Shown one piece after another: positions 1-4,547 of a stretch of 6,147 bases of DNA. Positions within the stretch are counted from its first letter, which is position 1; each line of letters starts with the position of its first letter. Both the position numbers and the translations under genes were made by a program. The notes beneath the pieces are model-generated. The model saw nothing but the letters and a program-made list of their open reading frames with translations, searched no databases and was not told the DNA's origin. The stretch is from the NCBI GenBank assembly GCA_001776335.1, contig MFAZ01000040.1, positions 11,628 to 17,774 of the forward strand. The letters are read 5' to 3'. The DNA comes from Candidatus Curtissbacteria bacterium RIFCSPHIGHO2_01_FULL_41_11. Lineage in GTDB: Bacteria > Patescibacteriota > Microgenomatia > Curtissbacterales > GWA2-41-24.

Positions 1-293
1 AGGTCTTTTTGATTAACGCATTCATAAACCCATGGATGGGATCGCATAAATTCAGTGATGCCAGACGGGAAAGAAAGCTGCTTCTTCATAGAAGGCAGAT
101 TTTGAACTGGCAGGGGAAAATTGCCGGTGGGAAACTGACCCTCGTGCCTGTTGCCATTTACATAAAAGGAAACCTGGCTAAGGTTGATTTGGCACTTGCA
201 AAAAGCAAGGCGAAATATGACAGGCGAGCGGATTTGAAAAAGAGAGCTGTCGCGCGGGAAATTGCACGAGCAGTTCGGGGAGAGAAGGATTGA
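1..293 (+). CDS. smpB: SsrA-binding protein SmpB, 3' part (5' end outside window)
   Basis: SmpB binds the tRNA-like domain of tmRNA and places it in the A site of stalled ribosomes for trans-translation. The frame is open to the left edge (first full codon at 3) and ends with TGA at 291-293, so about 96 codons of a roughly 150-residue protein are visible. Family hallmarks seen are the RERKLLLHRRQI segment after the missing N-terminal half of the OB-fold barrel, the LVPVAIYIKGNLAKVDLALAKSKAKYD strand region (written here as a location, roughly codons 47-76), and the basic C-terminal tail with YDRR and LKKR that enters the mRNA channel. The TTG at 9 is an internal codon, not a start. The next gene is ssrA, the RNA partner of SmpB, which strongly supports the call. 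Truncation is caused only by the window edge. Confidence 0.94.
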   Translation, partial: VFLINAFINPWMGSHKFSDARRERKLLLHRRQILNWQGKIAGGKLTLVPVAIYIKGNLAKVDLALAKSKAKYDRRADLKKRAVAREIARAVRGEKD

Positions 294-318
294 TCTTTCG
301 ACTAAGCTCAGGATCAAT
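289..318. repeat. Short palindromic intergenic repeat at the end of smpB
   Basis: ATTGATC (289-295) and GATCAAT (312-318) form perfect 7-bp inverted arms around a 16-base centre containing TTCGACTAAGCTCAG. The centre matches the TTCGACTACGCTCAG core (minus strand) of the palindromic repeat at 3873-3917, so this is a member of the same short repeat family. It overlaps the smpB stop codon. No T-run follows, so a standard intrinsic terminator is not supported. Confidence 0.55.
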
Positions 319-336
319 TGTGAGTTGGCCGAACCA

Positions 337-365
337 TTGATTTTGAAGCTAAATCTTGGTATACT
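337..365 (+). promoter_or_regulatory. Probable sigma-70-type promoter for ssrA
   Basis: A -35 box TTGATT (337-342) is separated by exactly 17 bases from a -10 box TATACT (360-365), which also has an extended -10 TGG (357-359). Transcription would start near 372, giving a roughly 100-nt 5' extension before mature tmRNA at 474. That leader holds two small hairpins: CCAAAATC with GATTTGG (383-402), and GTTCTG with CAGAAC (427-445). The precursor would need 5' processing, as is normal for tmRNA (RNase P). Confidence 0.55.
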
Positions 366-473
366 CCTTTTGTTTCTAATCCCAAAATCTGAAAGATTTG
401 GAGAGGAGAAATACGATTAAGTTTGAAGTTCTGCATTATACAGAACAAAAACTATTAAGAGTTATTTCGACGA

Positions 474-883
474 GGGGGTGTATTGTTTCGACAGGACTGC
501 ACATTAAAAACTGCAAGCCGAATAAGATTCTAAAGTGCGTTAGACTTTGAATCAAATTACGTGCAGAAGATAATTCTGACACACAGTTCGCCGCATCTGG
601 CGGACCAGCTCTCGCTTTTGCCTAACATTTTTTAGGTAAAGCTTTTGAGCTTGTCTCTTTAGTTTTTTCTCGGTGAGATTATTGAGGCAACAACTTAGCC
701 GAGAGTAGGTCTTCGAGTCCTGATCAGACCTCAGACTGAACCTTTGATCTTTGCCTTGTTTCTGTTTGTTAATCTAACAAAGAGGTGAGGCGAGATCCGC
801 CGGTTGGCGGAAAAAGATTAACTAAGCTTGTAGATGTTTTTCATTTGTTTTCTTGGACGCGGGCCCATAACCCGCCACCTCCA
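474..883 (+). ncRNA. ssrA: Transfer-messenger RNA (tmRNA, 10Sa RNA)
   Basis: The tmRNA rescues stalled ribosomes: it is charged with alanine, then switches the ribosome to its own tag reading frame. The acceptor stem pairs GGGGGTG (474-480) with CACCTCC (876-882), followed by discriminator A and no encoded CCA. The 5' part has the family motif TTTCGACAGG (486-495). Helix P2 pairs CTGCAAGC (511-518) with GCTTGTAG (826-833). The resume codon is GCA at 563; the tag runs to TAA at 623-625 and encodes 20 residues beginning AEDNSD and ending PALAFA. CCGCC-GGTT-GGCGG (797-810) is a pseudoknot-region hairpin. The T-arm GCGGG/CCCGC (859-863, 871-875) is intact, but its loop is CCCATAA rather than TTCRANY. 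Ends are inferred from pairing; length 410 nt is normal. Confidence 0.93.
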
Positions 884-890
884 CAAAAGT

Positions 891-932
891 TAGTGATTAG
901 TGCATAGTGAGTAGTTAAAGGCTTAATCACTA
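891..932 (+). promoter_or_regulatory. Hairpin spanning the comF translation start region
   Basis: TAGTGATT (891-898) is complementary over 8 bp to AATCACTA (925-932). The loop contains the only SD-like sequence (916-921), and the 3' arm ends on the A of the comF start codon. Folding could limit translation of comF, or help separate tmRNA from comF. The pairing is directly visible; the regulatory role is inference. Confidence 0.35.
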
Positions 933-1612
933 TGAACCTTCTTGATTTAATTTTCCCCAAACGCTGTGTTTCGTGCAGAAAATTTGGTTCGTATTTATGC
1001 GATAGTTGTTTTTCTAAAGTGGAATTTGTGGATAAGCCGGTTTGCCCGTATTGCGAACGCCAGGCGGTTGGAGGCAAAGCCCATCCGGGTTGCGCCAAAA
1101 GATTCGGCCTTGATGGTTTAATTGTCGTTTGCAGATATCGGGGGCCGGTGAGAAATGCCATTATCAAAATAAAATACAAGTGGATTTATGATATCGAGAA
1201 AATTTTGGCGACGATTATTTCCCAAAACCTGTGGAAGTTCGATTTTCCCACCGATTCAGTTTTAGTTCCGGTCCCGCTGCATACTAAAAGAAAAAGGTGG
1301 AGAGGATTTAATCAGGCAGAGCTTTTGGGAAAGGATCTTTCAAAAAGATTTAAGCATCCATATGCTGATTTACTTTTGAGGAGTCGATATACCAGGCCGC
1401 AGGTTGAACTTAAAAAAGATGAAAGGAAGAAGAATGTGAGAGGCGCTTTTTCTCTTCGCTTCACTCAGAGTAAACCCTTCAGCTTGCAAGGTAAAAATAT
1501 TTTGCTTGTTGATGACGTTTATACGACCGGTGCAACGATGAGTGAATGCGCGAATGTTTTGAAGCGAGCAGGAGCCTCCAGCGTTTGGGCAATGGCTGTG
1601 GCGCTTGGGTAA
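932..1612 (+). CDS. comF: ComF family phosphoribosyltransferase-like protein
   Basis: ComF/GntX family proteins pair an N-terminal zinc ribbon with a type I phosphoribosyltransferase domain. In competent bacteria ComF supports DNA uptake at the cytoplasmic face, probably with the ComFA helicase; the biochemical reaction is unsettled. The 226 residues fit the usual length. Paired cysteines C12/C15, C23/C26 and C38/C41, plus C54, make the zinc ribbon. VLVPVPLH lies near residue 110, and the PRPP-binding loop LLVDDVYTTGAT lies near residues 191-202. The basic RKRWRGFNQAELL segment is also typical. The ATG at 932 has a weak SD-like TAAAGG ten bases upstream. The gene begins 48 bases after tmRNA with no obvious terminator between, so read-through from ssrA is possible. 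No other competence gene is in view. Confidence 0.9.
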   Translation: MNLLDLIFPKRCVSCRKFGSYLCDSCFSKVEFVDKPVCPYCERQAVGGKAHPGCAKRFGLDGLIVVCRYRGPVRNAIIKIKYKWIYDIEKILATIISQNLWKFDFPTDSVLVPVPLHTKRKRWRGFNQAELLGKDLSKRFKHPYADLLLRSRYTRPQVELKKDERKKNVRGAFSLRFTQSKPFSLQGKNILLVDDVYTTGATMSECANVLKRAGASSVWAMAVALG

Positions 1613-1613
1613 T

Positions 1614-1634
1614 GTGCGGTGCCTAGTTGACTAT
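1614..1634. repeat. 21-base repeat, copy 1, just after comF
   Basis: Begins two bases after the comF stop codon. It matches 3005-3026 along its whole length apart from one T insertion; the shared core is TGCCTAGTTGACTAT. The right end contains the small palindrome TAGT-TG-ACTA. Both copies sit between convergent genes. Further right, CTATT and AATAG (1643-1657) could form a weak hairpin between comF and the convergent gene at 1680. Confidence 0.7.
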
Positions 1635-1679
1635 GTTGGAACCTATTTTCAAAATAGACAATTGTAAGTTGTTTAAGAG

Positions 1680-2003
1680 TTATTTTTGACTTGGTTCTAT
1701 CTTACCTTCGTAGCTTTTGGGAACTACTGGTGGTTTAAGGGGTTCAACTTTTGCACCTAGTGCTTCCCATAATCCATACATTGTATTTAGTGCTCTTGAA
1801 ACTGGTGTTTGTTTAAGTTGAATATCGCCTCCATTTGCTACTCCTACTCTGTTTAATGCTGCTTGAACTGCATCATTATCAACAACAGAAGGCAATGCAA
1901 TTCTGTACTCTGTTCCGTCAGTGCTCTTAAATCTCATACGCCTCGTCAATCTCTCCGTCTCCGAATTCTGGTTTGGTTGTGGAGCTTCTCCGCTTTCTGA
2001 CAT
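1680..2003 (-). CDS. Small hypothetical protein, 107 aa
   Basis: I do not recognise this family. The product is soluble-looking and has no signal peptide, membrane segment or cysteine. It begins with a hydrophilic Ser/Glu/Gln/Asn-rich stretch (about residues 1-20). A compact middle region (about 24-90) with alternating strand and helix character follows, including TDGTEYRIALP and VSRALNTMYGLWEALG. A Pro/Lys-rich tail (PLKPPVVPKS) ends it. The start ATG (2001-2003) has no SD site, but a perfect extended -10 box lies 6 bases upstream, which would make the message leaderless. It is the last gene of the minus-strand unit after tRNA-Ser(UGA), 29 bases downstream of that tRNA. Sensible composition and the well-placed promoter argue that it is real. 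Confidence 0.62.
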   Translation of the reverse strand: MSESGEAPQPNQNSETERLTRRMRFKSTDGTEYRIALPSVVDNDAVQAALNRVGVANGGDIQLKQTPVSRALNTMYGLWEALGAKVEPLKPPVVPKSYEGKIEPSQK

Positions 2004-2009
2004 AACTAA

Positions 2010-2018
2010 ATTATATCA
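2010..2018 (-). promoter_or_regulatory. Extended -10 promoter for the 107-aa gene (leaderless)
   Basis: On the minus strand TGA-TATAAT (2018 down to 2010) is a consensus extended -10. Only six bases separate it from the ATG at 2003, so initiation at the usual distance would begin at or within a base of the start codon. No convincing -35 is visible; that position falls inside tRNA-Ser(UGA). Confidence 0.5.
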
Positions 2019-2032
2019 CTTGTAAACTCTTG

Positions 2033-2119
2033 CGGAGAGGGTGGGATTCGAACCCACGGTCCTCTTGCGAGGACATTCGTTTTCAAGACGAACGCACTAG
2101 TCCGCTATGCGACCTCTCC
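2033..2119 (-). tRNA. tRNA-Ser(UGA)
   Basis: Acceptor stem GGAGAGG with CCTCTCC and discriminator G (2033). The anticodon loop CTTGAAA gives anticodon TGA, reading UCA and probably other UCN codons. The long class II variable arm GTCCTC-GCAA-GAGGAC and T-arm GTGGG-TTCGAAT-CCCAC are intact. Length 87 nt; CCA is not encoded (CAA follows). It lies between the structured element (upstream) and the 107-aa gene (downstream). Confidence 0.96.
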
Positions 2120-2126
2120 AGATTAG

Positions 2127-2248
2127 GGTGAGATATACAGCTTCGCTGTAGAATAGTGCACTGCGTTTGCACTATTTACGAACCCAGATGGGTTCTTATC
2201 AACCACCTCTCTTTTACAAATTTGGACAAAAGCCCAAATTTGTAAAAG
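2127..2248 (-). repeat. Structured multi-hairpin element after tRNA-Ser(GCU), copy 1
   Basis: Read on the minus strand, it starts 2 bases after the discriminator of tRNA-Ser(GCU). Hairpin 1 is a perfect 15-bp stem (2234-2248 with 2211-2225, 8-base loop) with core CAAATTTGG. After 15 bases comes hairpin A (GAACCC-ATCT-GGGTTC, 2180-2195), the spacer GTA, hairpin B (AATAGTGC with GCACTATT, 2152-2176, 9-base loop), a 1-base spacer, and hairpin C (TACAGC-GAA-GCTGTA, 2136-2150). Possible closing pairs are GATA with TATC and GGTG with CACC. The same plan recurs at 4638-4755. No T-run follows any hairpin, so it is not an ordinary terminator, and it lies between two co-directional tRNAs. It may be a tRNA trailer RNA or a small mobile repeat. 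I know no named family that fits. Confidence 0.8.
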
Positions 2249-2250
2249 TG

Positions 2251-2341
2251 CGGAGGAGGTGGGATTCGAACCCACGCGAGCCGGATTAACGGCTCAGAGG
2301 TTTAGCAAACCTCCGCAATGGACCAGCTATGCGACTCCTCC
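2251..2341 (-). tRNA. tRNA-Ser(GCU)
   Basis: Acceptor stem GGAGGAG with CTCCTCC, discriminator G at 2251. The anticodon loop TTGCTAA gives GCT, reading AGC and AGU. The variable arm is GAGCCG-TTAATC-CGGCTC and the T-arm GTGGG-TTCGAAT-CCCAC. Length 91 nt, CCA not encoded. It is first in a minus-strand unit with tRNA-Ser(UGA) and the 107-aa gene. Confidence 0.96.
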
Positions 2342-2356
2342 TGGATTTGCTGACTA

Positions 2357-2385
2357 ATTCTATCAAACATAGGTTTGTACATCAA
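2357..2385 (-). promoter_or_regulatory. Promoter for the tRNA-Ser(GCU) unit
   Basis: On the minus strand a -35 TTGATG (2385 to 2380), a 17-base spacer, and a -10 TAGAAT (2362 to 2357) with extended TGA (2365-2363). Start of transcription would be near 2350, about 9 bases before the tRNA. The -35 box overlaps the first base of the divergent gene at 2385, so the two genes share a 43-base intergenic region. Confidence 0.6.
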
Positions 2386-2999
2386 TGAAATATGCGTTAT
2401 ATTTAAGTTTAGACAATCCTCAAATGCCCACATTCCACAAACAAGAATTTCATATTGATCACAGATCCGGCAGGATTCTTTCAAAAGAAGAGATGGATGC
2501 CAAACATCAAGCAGCGCTTGAGGCAAAAAAAATAATTTCCTGGAAGTCGACGGACCGAATTTTTGTACCAAGGACCAAAAATTACTTCACAAAAGTCGCG
2601 CTTTACGCGCTGATTTCAATTCTTGCCGCGATTGCGTTTGGCGAATTCTTTCTTGTTGGTGTAATTATTGCTCTTGTTTTTGTTGTATATGTGCTGGCGA
2701 CTGCAGAGCCGGGTCTGATTGAACATAAAATCACGAGTATGGGGATTCTTTCCGGCGGCAGGCCGTTTTTATGGGAAGAGCTTGATTCTTTTTGGTTTAA
2801 TAAAAAGGGAGAGGAAAGGCTTTTGATTGTTCAGACAAAACTGCATTTTCCGACCCGTTTGATAATTATTTTAACTACCGTTTCCGAACGGACACTTTTG
2901 GATCTGTTGGAAAAACATCTTCACTTCCACAGCGCACCCGTGCATACCCTGATGGACAAATGGGCGGGCAAACTTCAAAGTAAGATTAGTTTGGATTAG
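2385..2999 (+). CDS. Hypothetical two-helix membrane protein, 204 aa
   Basis: Function unknown. A hydrophilic N-terminal region contains the motif IISWKSTDRIFVPRTKNYF (about residues 50-68). Two closely spaced membrane segments follow (about 71-86 and 88-106). The soluble C-terminal half (about 110-204) includes ITSMGI and FLWEELDSFWF (127-137), then a run of beta-type hydrophobic segments and an amphipathic helix. The plan of ISW-x-N motif, two helices, then a PH-like domain with a W-EEL-SFW-type motif resembles small membrane proteins I have met in Patescibacteria (DUF5673-like). That resemblance is from memory and not verified. The ATG at 2385 lacks a clear SD; Met14 is a less likely alternative. 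The gene diverges from the tRNA-Ser(GCU) unit and converges on the GIY-YIG gene. Confidence 0.75.
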   Translation: MKYALYLSLDNPQMPTFHKQEFHIDHRSGRILSKEEMDAKHQAALEAKKIISWKSTDRIFVPRTKNYFTKVALYALISILAAIAFGEFFLVGVIIALVFVVYVLATAEPGLIEHKITSMGILSGGRPFLWEELDSFWFNKKGEERLLIVQTKLHFPTRLIIILTTVSERTLLDLLEKHLHFHSAPVHTLMDKWAGKLQSKISLD

Positions 3000-3004
3000 T
3001 GCTG

Positions 3005-3026
3005 GTGCGGTTGCCTAGTTGACTAT
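3005..3026. repeat. 22-base repeat, copy 2, at the convergent end of two genes
   Basis: Matches 1614-1634 with one extra T; core TGCCTAGTTGACTAT. It starts 5 bases after the stop of the membrane protein gene and includes the TAG stop (3023-3025, minus strand) of the convergent GIY-YIG gene. The repeat therefore supplies that stop codon. Confidence 0.7.
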
Positions 3027-3268
3027 TCATCTACTAATTTATGCTTCTTAATAAAAGCTCTTCCAGACCCAGACTTAAGATATTTTTCAAAATCAAAAGC
3101 CGTGTATTTATTTGAAAACGCAAAATAGCAAATTATTTTAACAGGTAAACGATCTTTAGTTGAATTGATTTGTCCTTTATCATGTCTCATTTTTCTATCT
3201 TTTAAATCGTCTGTACAACCAATATACGTTTTATTATCTGAACACCAAAGAATATAAACATACCACAT
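3023..3268 (-). CDS. GIY-YIG nuclease domain protein, 81 aa (UPF0213/YhbQ-like)
   Basis: Stand-alone GIY-YIG proteins of this size carry the fold used by UvrC and homing endonucleases; their cellular role is mostly undefined. The motif reads WYVYIL at 2-7 and TYIG at 14-17. Conserved R25, H29 and G32 follow in DLKDRKMRHDKG, and E61 in FEKYLKSGSGRAF is the likely metal-binding glutamate. The full domain is present, with a C-terminal KKH motif typical of the family. The ATG at 3268 has GGGAAG about 5 bases upstream as a weak SD. It is the last gene of the tRNA-Arg, NUDIX, tRNA-Ser(CGA) unit. The stop lies inside the short repeat at 3005-3026. Confidence 0.9.
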   Translation of the reverse strand: MWYVYILWCSDNKTYIGCTDDLKDRKMRHDKGQINSTKDRLPVKIICYFAFSNKYTAFDFEKYLKSGSGRAFIKKHKLVDE

Positions 3269-3274
3269 AATCTT

Positions 3275-3333
3275 CCCGCTTTCGCTCGGAGCGGACTTTG
3301 TCTCGCCGTAGCCGAGCTTCAGCGAGGCGAAGG
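3275..3333 (-). repeat. GC-rich hairpins between tRNA-Ser(CGA) and the GIY-YIG gene
   Basis: On the minus strand the tRNA is followed by CTCGC (3326-3322) pairing with GCGAG (3306-3302), and then CCGCT (3294-3290) pairing with AGCGG (3280-3276) around a 9-base loop. The region is far more GC-rich than the genes on either side. It resembles intergenic palindromic repeats more than a terminator: no T-run follows, and a gene begins 8 bases later. Confidence 0.45.
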
Positions 3334-3420
3334 CGGAGGCGGCAGGATTCGAACCTGCGACCGAGTTTCCCCGGTAATCGTTTTCGAAACGATCGCACTA
3401 GTCCACTATGCGACGCCTCC
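3334..3420 (-). tRNA. tRNA-Ser(CGA)
   Basis: Acceptor stem GGAGGCG with CGCCTCC, discriminator G at 3334. The anticodon loop TTCGAAA gives CGA, reading UCG. The variable arm is ACCGGG-GAAA-CTCGGT and the T-arm GCAGG-TTCGAAT-CCTGC. Length 87 nt, CCA not encoded. Its 5' end lies only 2 bases after the stop of the upstream NUDIX gene, so it is probably cut from the same transcript by RNase P. Confidence 0.96.
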
Positions 3421-3422
3421 TA

Positions 3423-3866
3423 CTATTTATTGTTTTTCAAGTAGAACTGAATGTCTTCAAAATGGTCAAAAGCAAATTCCTCTTTTGGCGGTAAATTACT
3501 CAATTTGAACCACCTAACCTCATCCGATTCCCAATCTGCTTTTCCGTCTTTTTCTACAGCCTGACAAGTATAAATAAATGCCACATTCTGCCTATCTTCA
3601 TTCGGTCGGTTGGGGTTATCAACAACTTCGAGTAATTTAATATTTTTTACTCGCCAGCCCGTTTCCTCATGAACTTCCCTACTGACAGCATCAACCAAAG
3701 TTTCGTCTCTGTCCAGAAAACCACCAATTATCGCCCATTTTCCGCCTTCAAGTAATTTCCTGGTCCGCTTTACCAAAAGTATTTCATCATCTCTCAGCAC
3801 TAGCGCATCGACAATTACATGCCTCAGACTTGTGCCTTTACCATTTTCAAAGGTGCACTTGATCAT
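3423..3866 (-). CDS. NUDIX hydrolase, 147 aa
   Basis: NUDIX enzymes hydrolyse nucleoside diphosphates linked to another group (damaged nucleotides, nucleotide sugars, ADP-ribose); the substrate here cannot be assigned. The Nudix box is complete at residues 49-71: G49, E55, R63-E64, E67-E68, G70, W71, fitting GX5EX7REUXEEXGU. Upstream, VIVDALVLRDDEILLVKR and WAIIGGF form the usual first strands. The later FIYTC and EVRWFKLSNLP segments complete the fold. The ATG at 3866 has no SD; the region before it is a palindromic repeat that ends at tRNA-Arg. The gene sits between two tRNAs on the same strand and ends 2 bases before tRNA-Ser(CGA), so all are probably co-transcribed. Confidence 0.92.
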   Translation of the reverse strand: MIKCTFENGKGTSLRHVIVDALVLRDDEILLVKRTRKLLEGGKWAIIGGFLDRDETLVDAVSREVHEETGWRVKNIKLLEVVDNPNRPNEDRQNVAFIYTCQAVEKDGKADWESDEVRWFKLSNLPPKEEFAFDHFEDIQFYLKNNK

Positions 3867-3872
3867 AAGTTT

Positions 3873-3917
3873 ACACTGAGCTTGTCGCCCTGAGCGTAGT
3901 CGAACGGGTCGAAGTGT
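3873..3917. repeat. Nested palindromic repeat at the 3' end of tRNA-Arg
   Basis: Outer arms ACACT (3873-3877) and AGTGT (3913-3917) enclose CACTGAGCTTGTCG (3874-3887), a 21-base inner unit with ends CCC/GGG and core TGAGCGTAGTCGAA (3888-3908), then TCG (3909-3911) and AAGTG. Removing the inner unit with one TCG restores a simple outer palindrome, CACTGAGCTTGTCGAAGTG. The same core, inverted, lies at 289-318. The last base coincides with the discriminator position of tRNA-Arg. Confidence 0.7.
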
Positions 3918-3990
3918 GCGCTCGGCGAGACTCGAACTCGCAACCGTCAGCTCCGCAAGCTGATGTTCTGTCCAATTGAACTACGAGCGC
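3917..3990 (-). tRNA. tRNA-Arg(GCG)
   Basis: Acceptor stem GCGCTCG with CGAGCGC, discriminator A at 3917. D-stem GTTC/GAAC; anticodon stem TCAGC/GCTGA with loop TTGCGGA, giving anticodon GCG for CGC and CGU. T-arm GCGAG-TTCGAGT-CTCGC. Length 74 nt, CCA not encoded. G36-G37 would suit m1G37 methylation by TrmD. Most bacteria use ACG (edited to ICG) here, so GCG is unusual. Confidence 0.94.
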
Positions 3991-4003
3991 AAAAAGCAAA
4001 CAA

Positions 4004-4009
4004 ATTATA
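4004..4009 (-). promoter_or_regulatory. -10 box for tRNA-Arg and the downstream unit
   Basis: TATAAT on the minus strand (4009 to 4004) lies 13 bases before the tRNA 5' end. No good -35 is seen 17 bases upstream. It overlaps the promoter region of the divergent NUDIX gene in a 46-base gap. Confidence 0.45.
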
Positions 4010-4018
4010 TCGTATTTC

Positions 4019-4027
4019 TGGTAAAAT
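4019..4027 (+). promoter_or_regulatory. Extended -10 promoter for the second NUDIX gene
   Basis: TGG-TAAAAT (4019-4027) is an extended -10 placed 9 bases before the ATG at 4037. The mRNA would have a leader of only about 3 bases and there is no SD, as for the gene at 1680-2003. Confidence 0.45.
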
Positions 4028-4036
4028 CTGTACGCG

Positions 4037-4450
4037 ATGCCGATTAAAAGAGTCTTTAGTGCCGGTGGAATAGTTGTAAAGAGCGATGACGGTCCGAAAG
4101 TTTTGGTGACACAGCACTCCAAACATCATGGCTGGGATTTTCCGAAGGGGCATATTGAGCAGGGAGAATCTGGCGAGCAGGCAGCGCTTCGTGAAGTCGA
4201 GGAGGAAACAGGGGTAAAAGCAGAAATAATCGAGAAAGTCGGGCATACGGAATATTTTTACTTTGAAGATGGGGTCCGAAATTTTAAAACTGTAGTTTAT
4301 TTTTTAATGAAATACGTTGGTGAAGGAGAAGCAACAACAGCGTTTGAGGTTTCGGAAATGCTTTGGCTTGATCCTGATGAAGTTGAAAATAAATTAACTT
4401 TTAAGGATACTAAGGCGCTCTGGAAAAAGGCGAAAGAGAAAATTAAATAG
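4037..4450 (+). CDS. NUDIX hydrolase, diadenosine-polyphosphate hydrolase-like, 137 aa
   Basis: Likely hydrolyses dinucleoside polyphosphates such as Ap4A or related nucleotides in the cytoplasm. The complete Nudix box spans residues 38-60: G38, E44, R52-E53, E56-E57, G59, V60. The preceding FSAGGIVV (7-14) and GWDFPKGH (32-39) are typical of the asymmetrical Ap4A hydrolase branch, as is a C-terminal helix rich in Lys after FKDTKALW. The substrate is inferred from these motifs only. It differs clearly from the other NUDIX protein at 3423-3866, so this is not a recent duplication. The gene is divergent from tRNA-Arg and is followed by strong hairpins and then tRNA-Ser(GGA). Confidence 0.9.
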   Translation: MPIKRVFSAGGIVVKSDDGPKVLVTQHSKHHGWDFPKGHIEQGESGEQAALREVEEETGVKAEIIEKVGHTEYFYFEDGVRNFKTVVYFLMKYVGEGEATTAFEVSEMLWLDPDEVENKLTFKDTKALWKKAKEKIK

Positions 4451-4454
4451 ATTT

Positions 4455-4519
4455 GCGGGAGGAGTCGTATAAGCAGAGCTTGCGATCCTCGTCCGCCCAA
4501 ATTTCAATTTTTGGCGGAC
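4455..4519 (+). other. Two overlapping hairpins between NUDIX gene and tRNA-Ser(GGA)
   Basis: Hairpin X (4455-4496) pairs GCGG, GAGGA, TCG and AAGC with GCTT, CGA, TCCTC and CCGC around the loop AGA: about 16 bp with small bulges. Hairpin Y (4491-4519) pairs GTCCGCC with GGCGGAC. Both use 4493-4496, so the bottom of X and the whole of Y exclude each other. X begins 4 bases after the stop codon. Neither has a T-run of the usual kind after it. No convincing tRNA promoter is seen in 4520-4547; TCTAAT (4526-4531) is a weak -10 candidate. Confidence 0.5.
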
Positions 4520-4547
4520 TGCGGGTCTAATGTGGACTAGTGGTAAT

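Noticed and set aside
427..445. GTTCTG-CATTATA-CAGAAC as an SOS (LexA) box
   Set aside because: The spacing between CTG and CAG is 7, not the 10 of the gamma-proteobacterial box, and it does not match the Gram-positive GAAC-N4-GTTC form.
397..552. Possible small gene after the strong SD-like GGAGAGGAG (400-408)
   Set aside because: The only in-frame start at a good distance is ATT at 416, and the frame runs straight into tmRNA; more likely a purine-rich stretch in the tmRNA leader.
841..1179. Minus-strand open frame of 112 codons
   Set aside because: It overlaps the tmRNA 3' end and the start of comF antisense, has no family features, and both genes on the other strand are well supported.
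2033..3420. CRISPR-like repeat array from recurring GGATTCGAACC motifs
   Set aside because: These are the conserved T-arms of minus-strand tRNA genes, irregularly spaced and within full cloverleafs.
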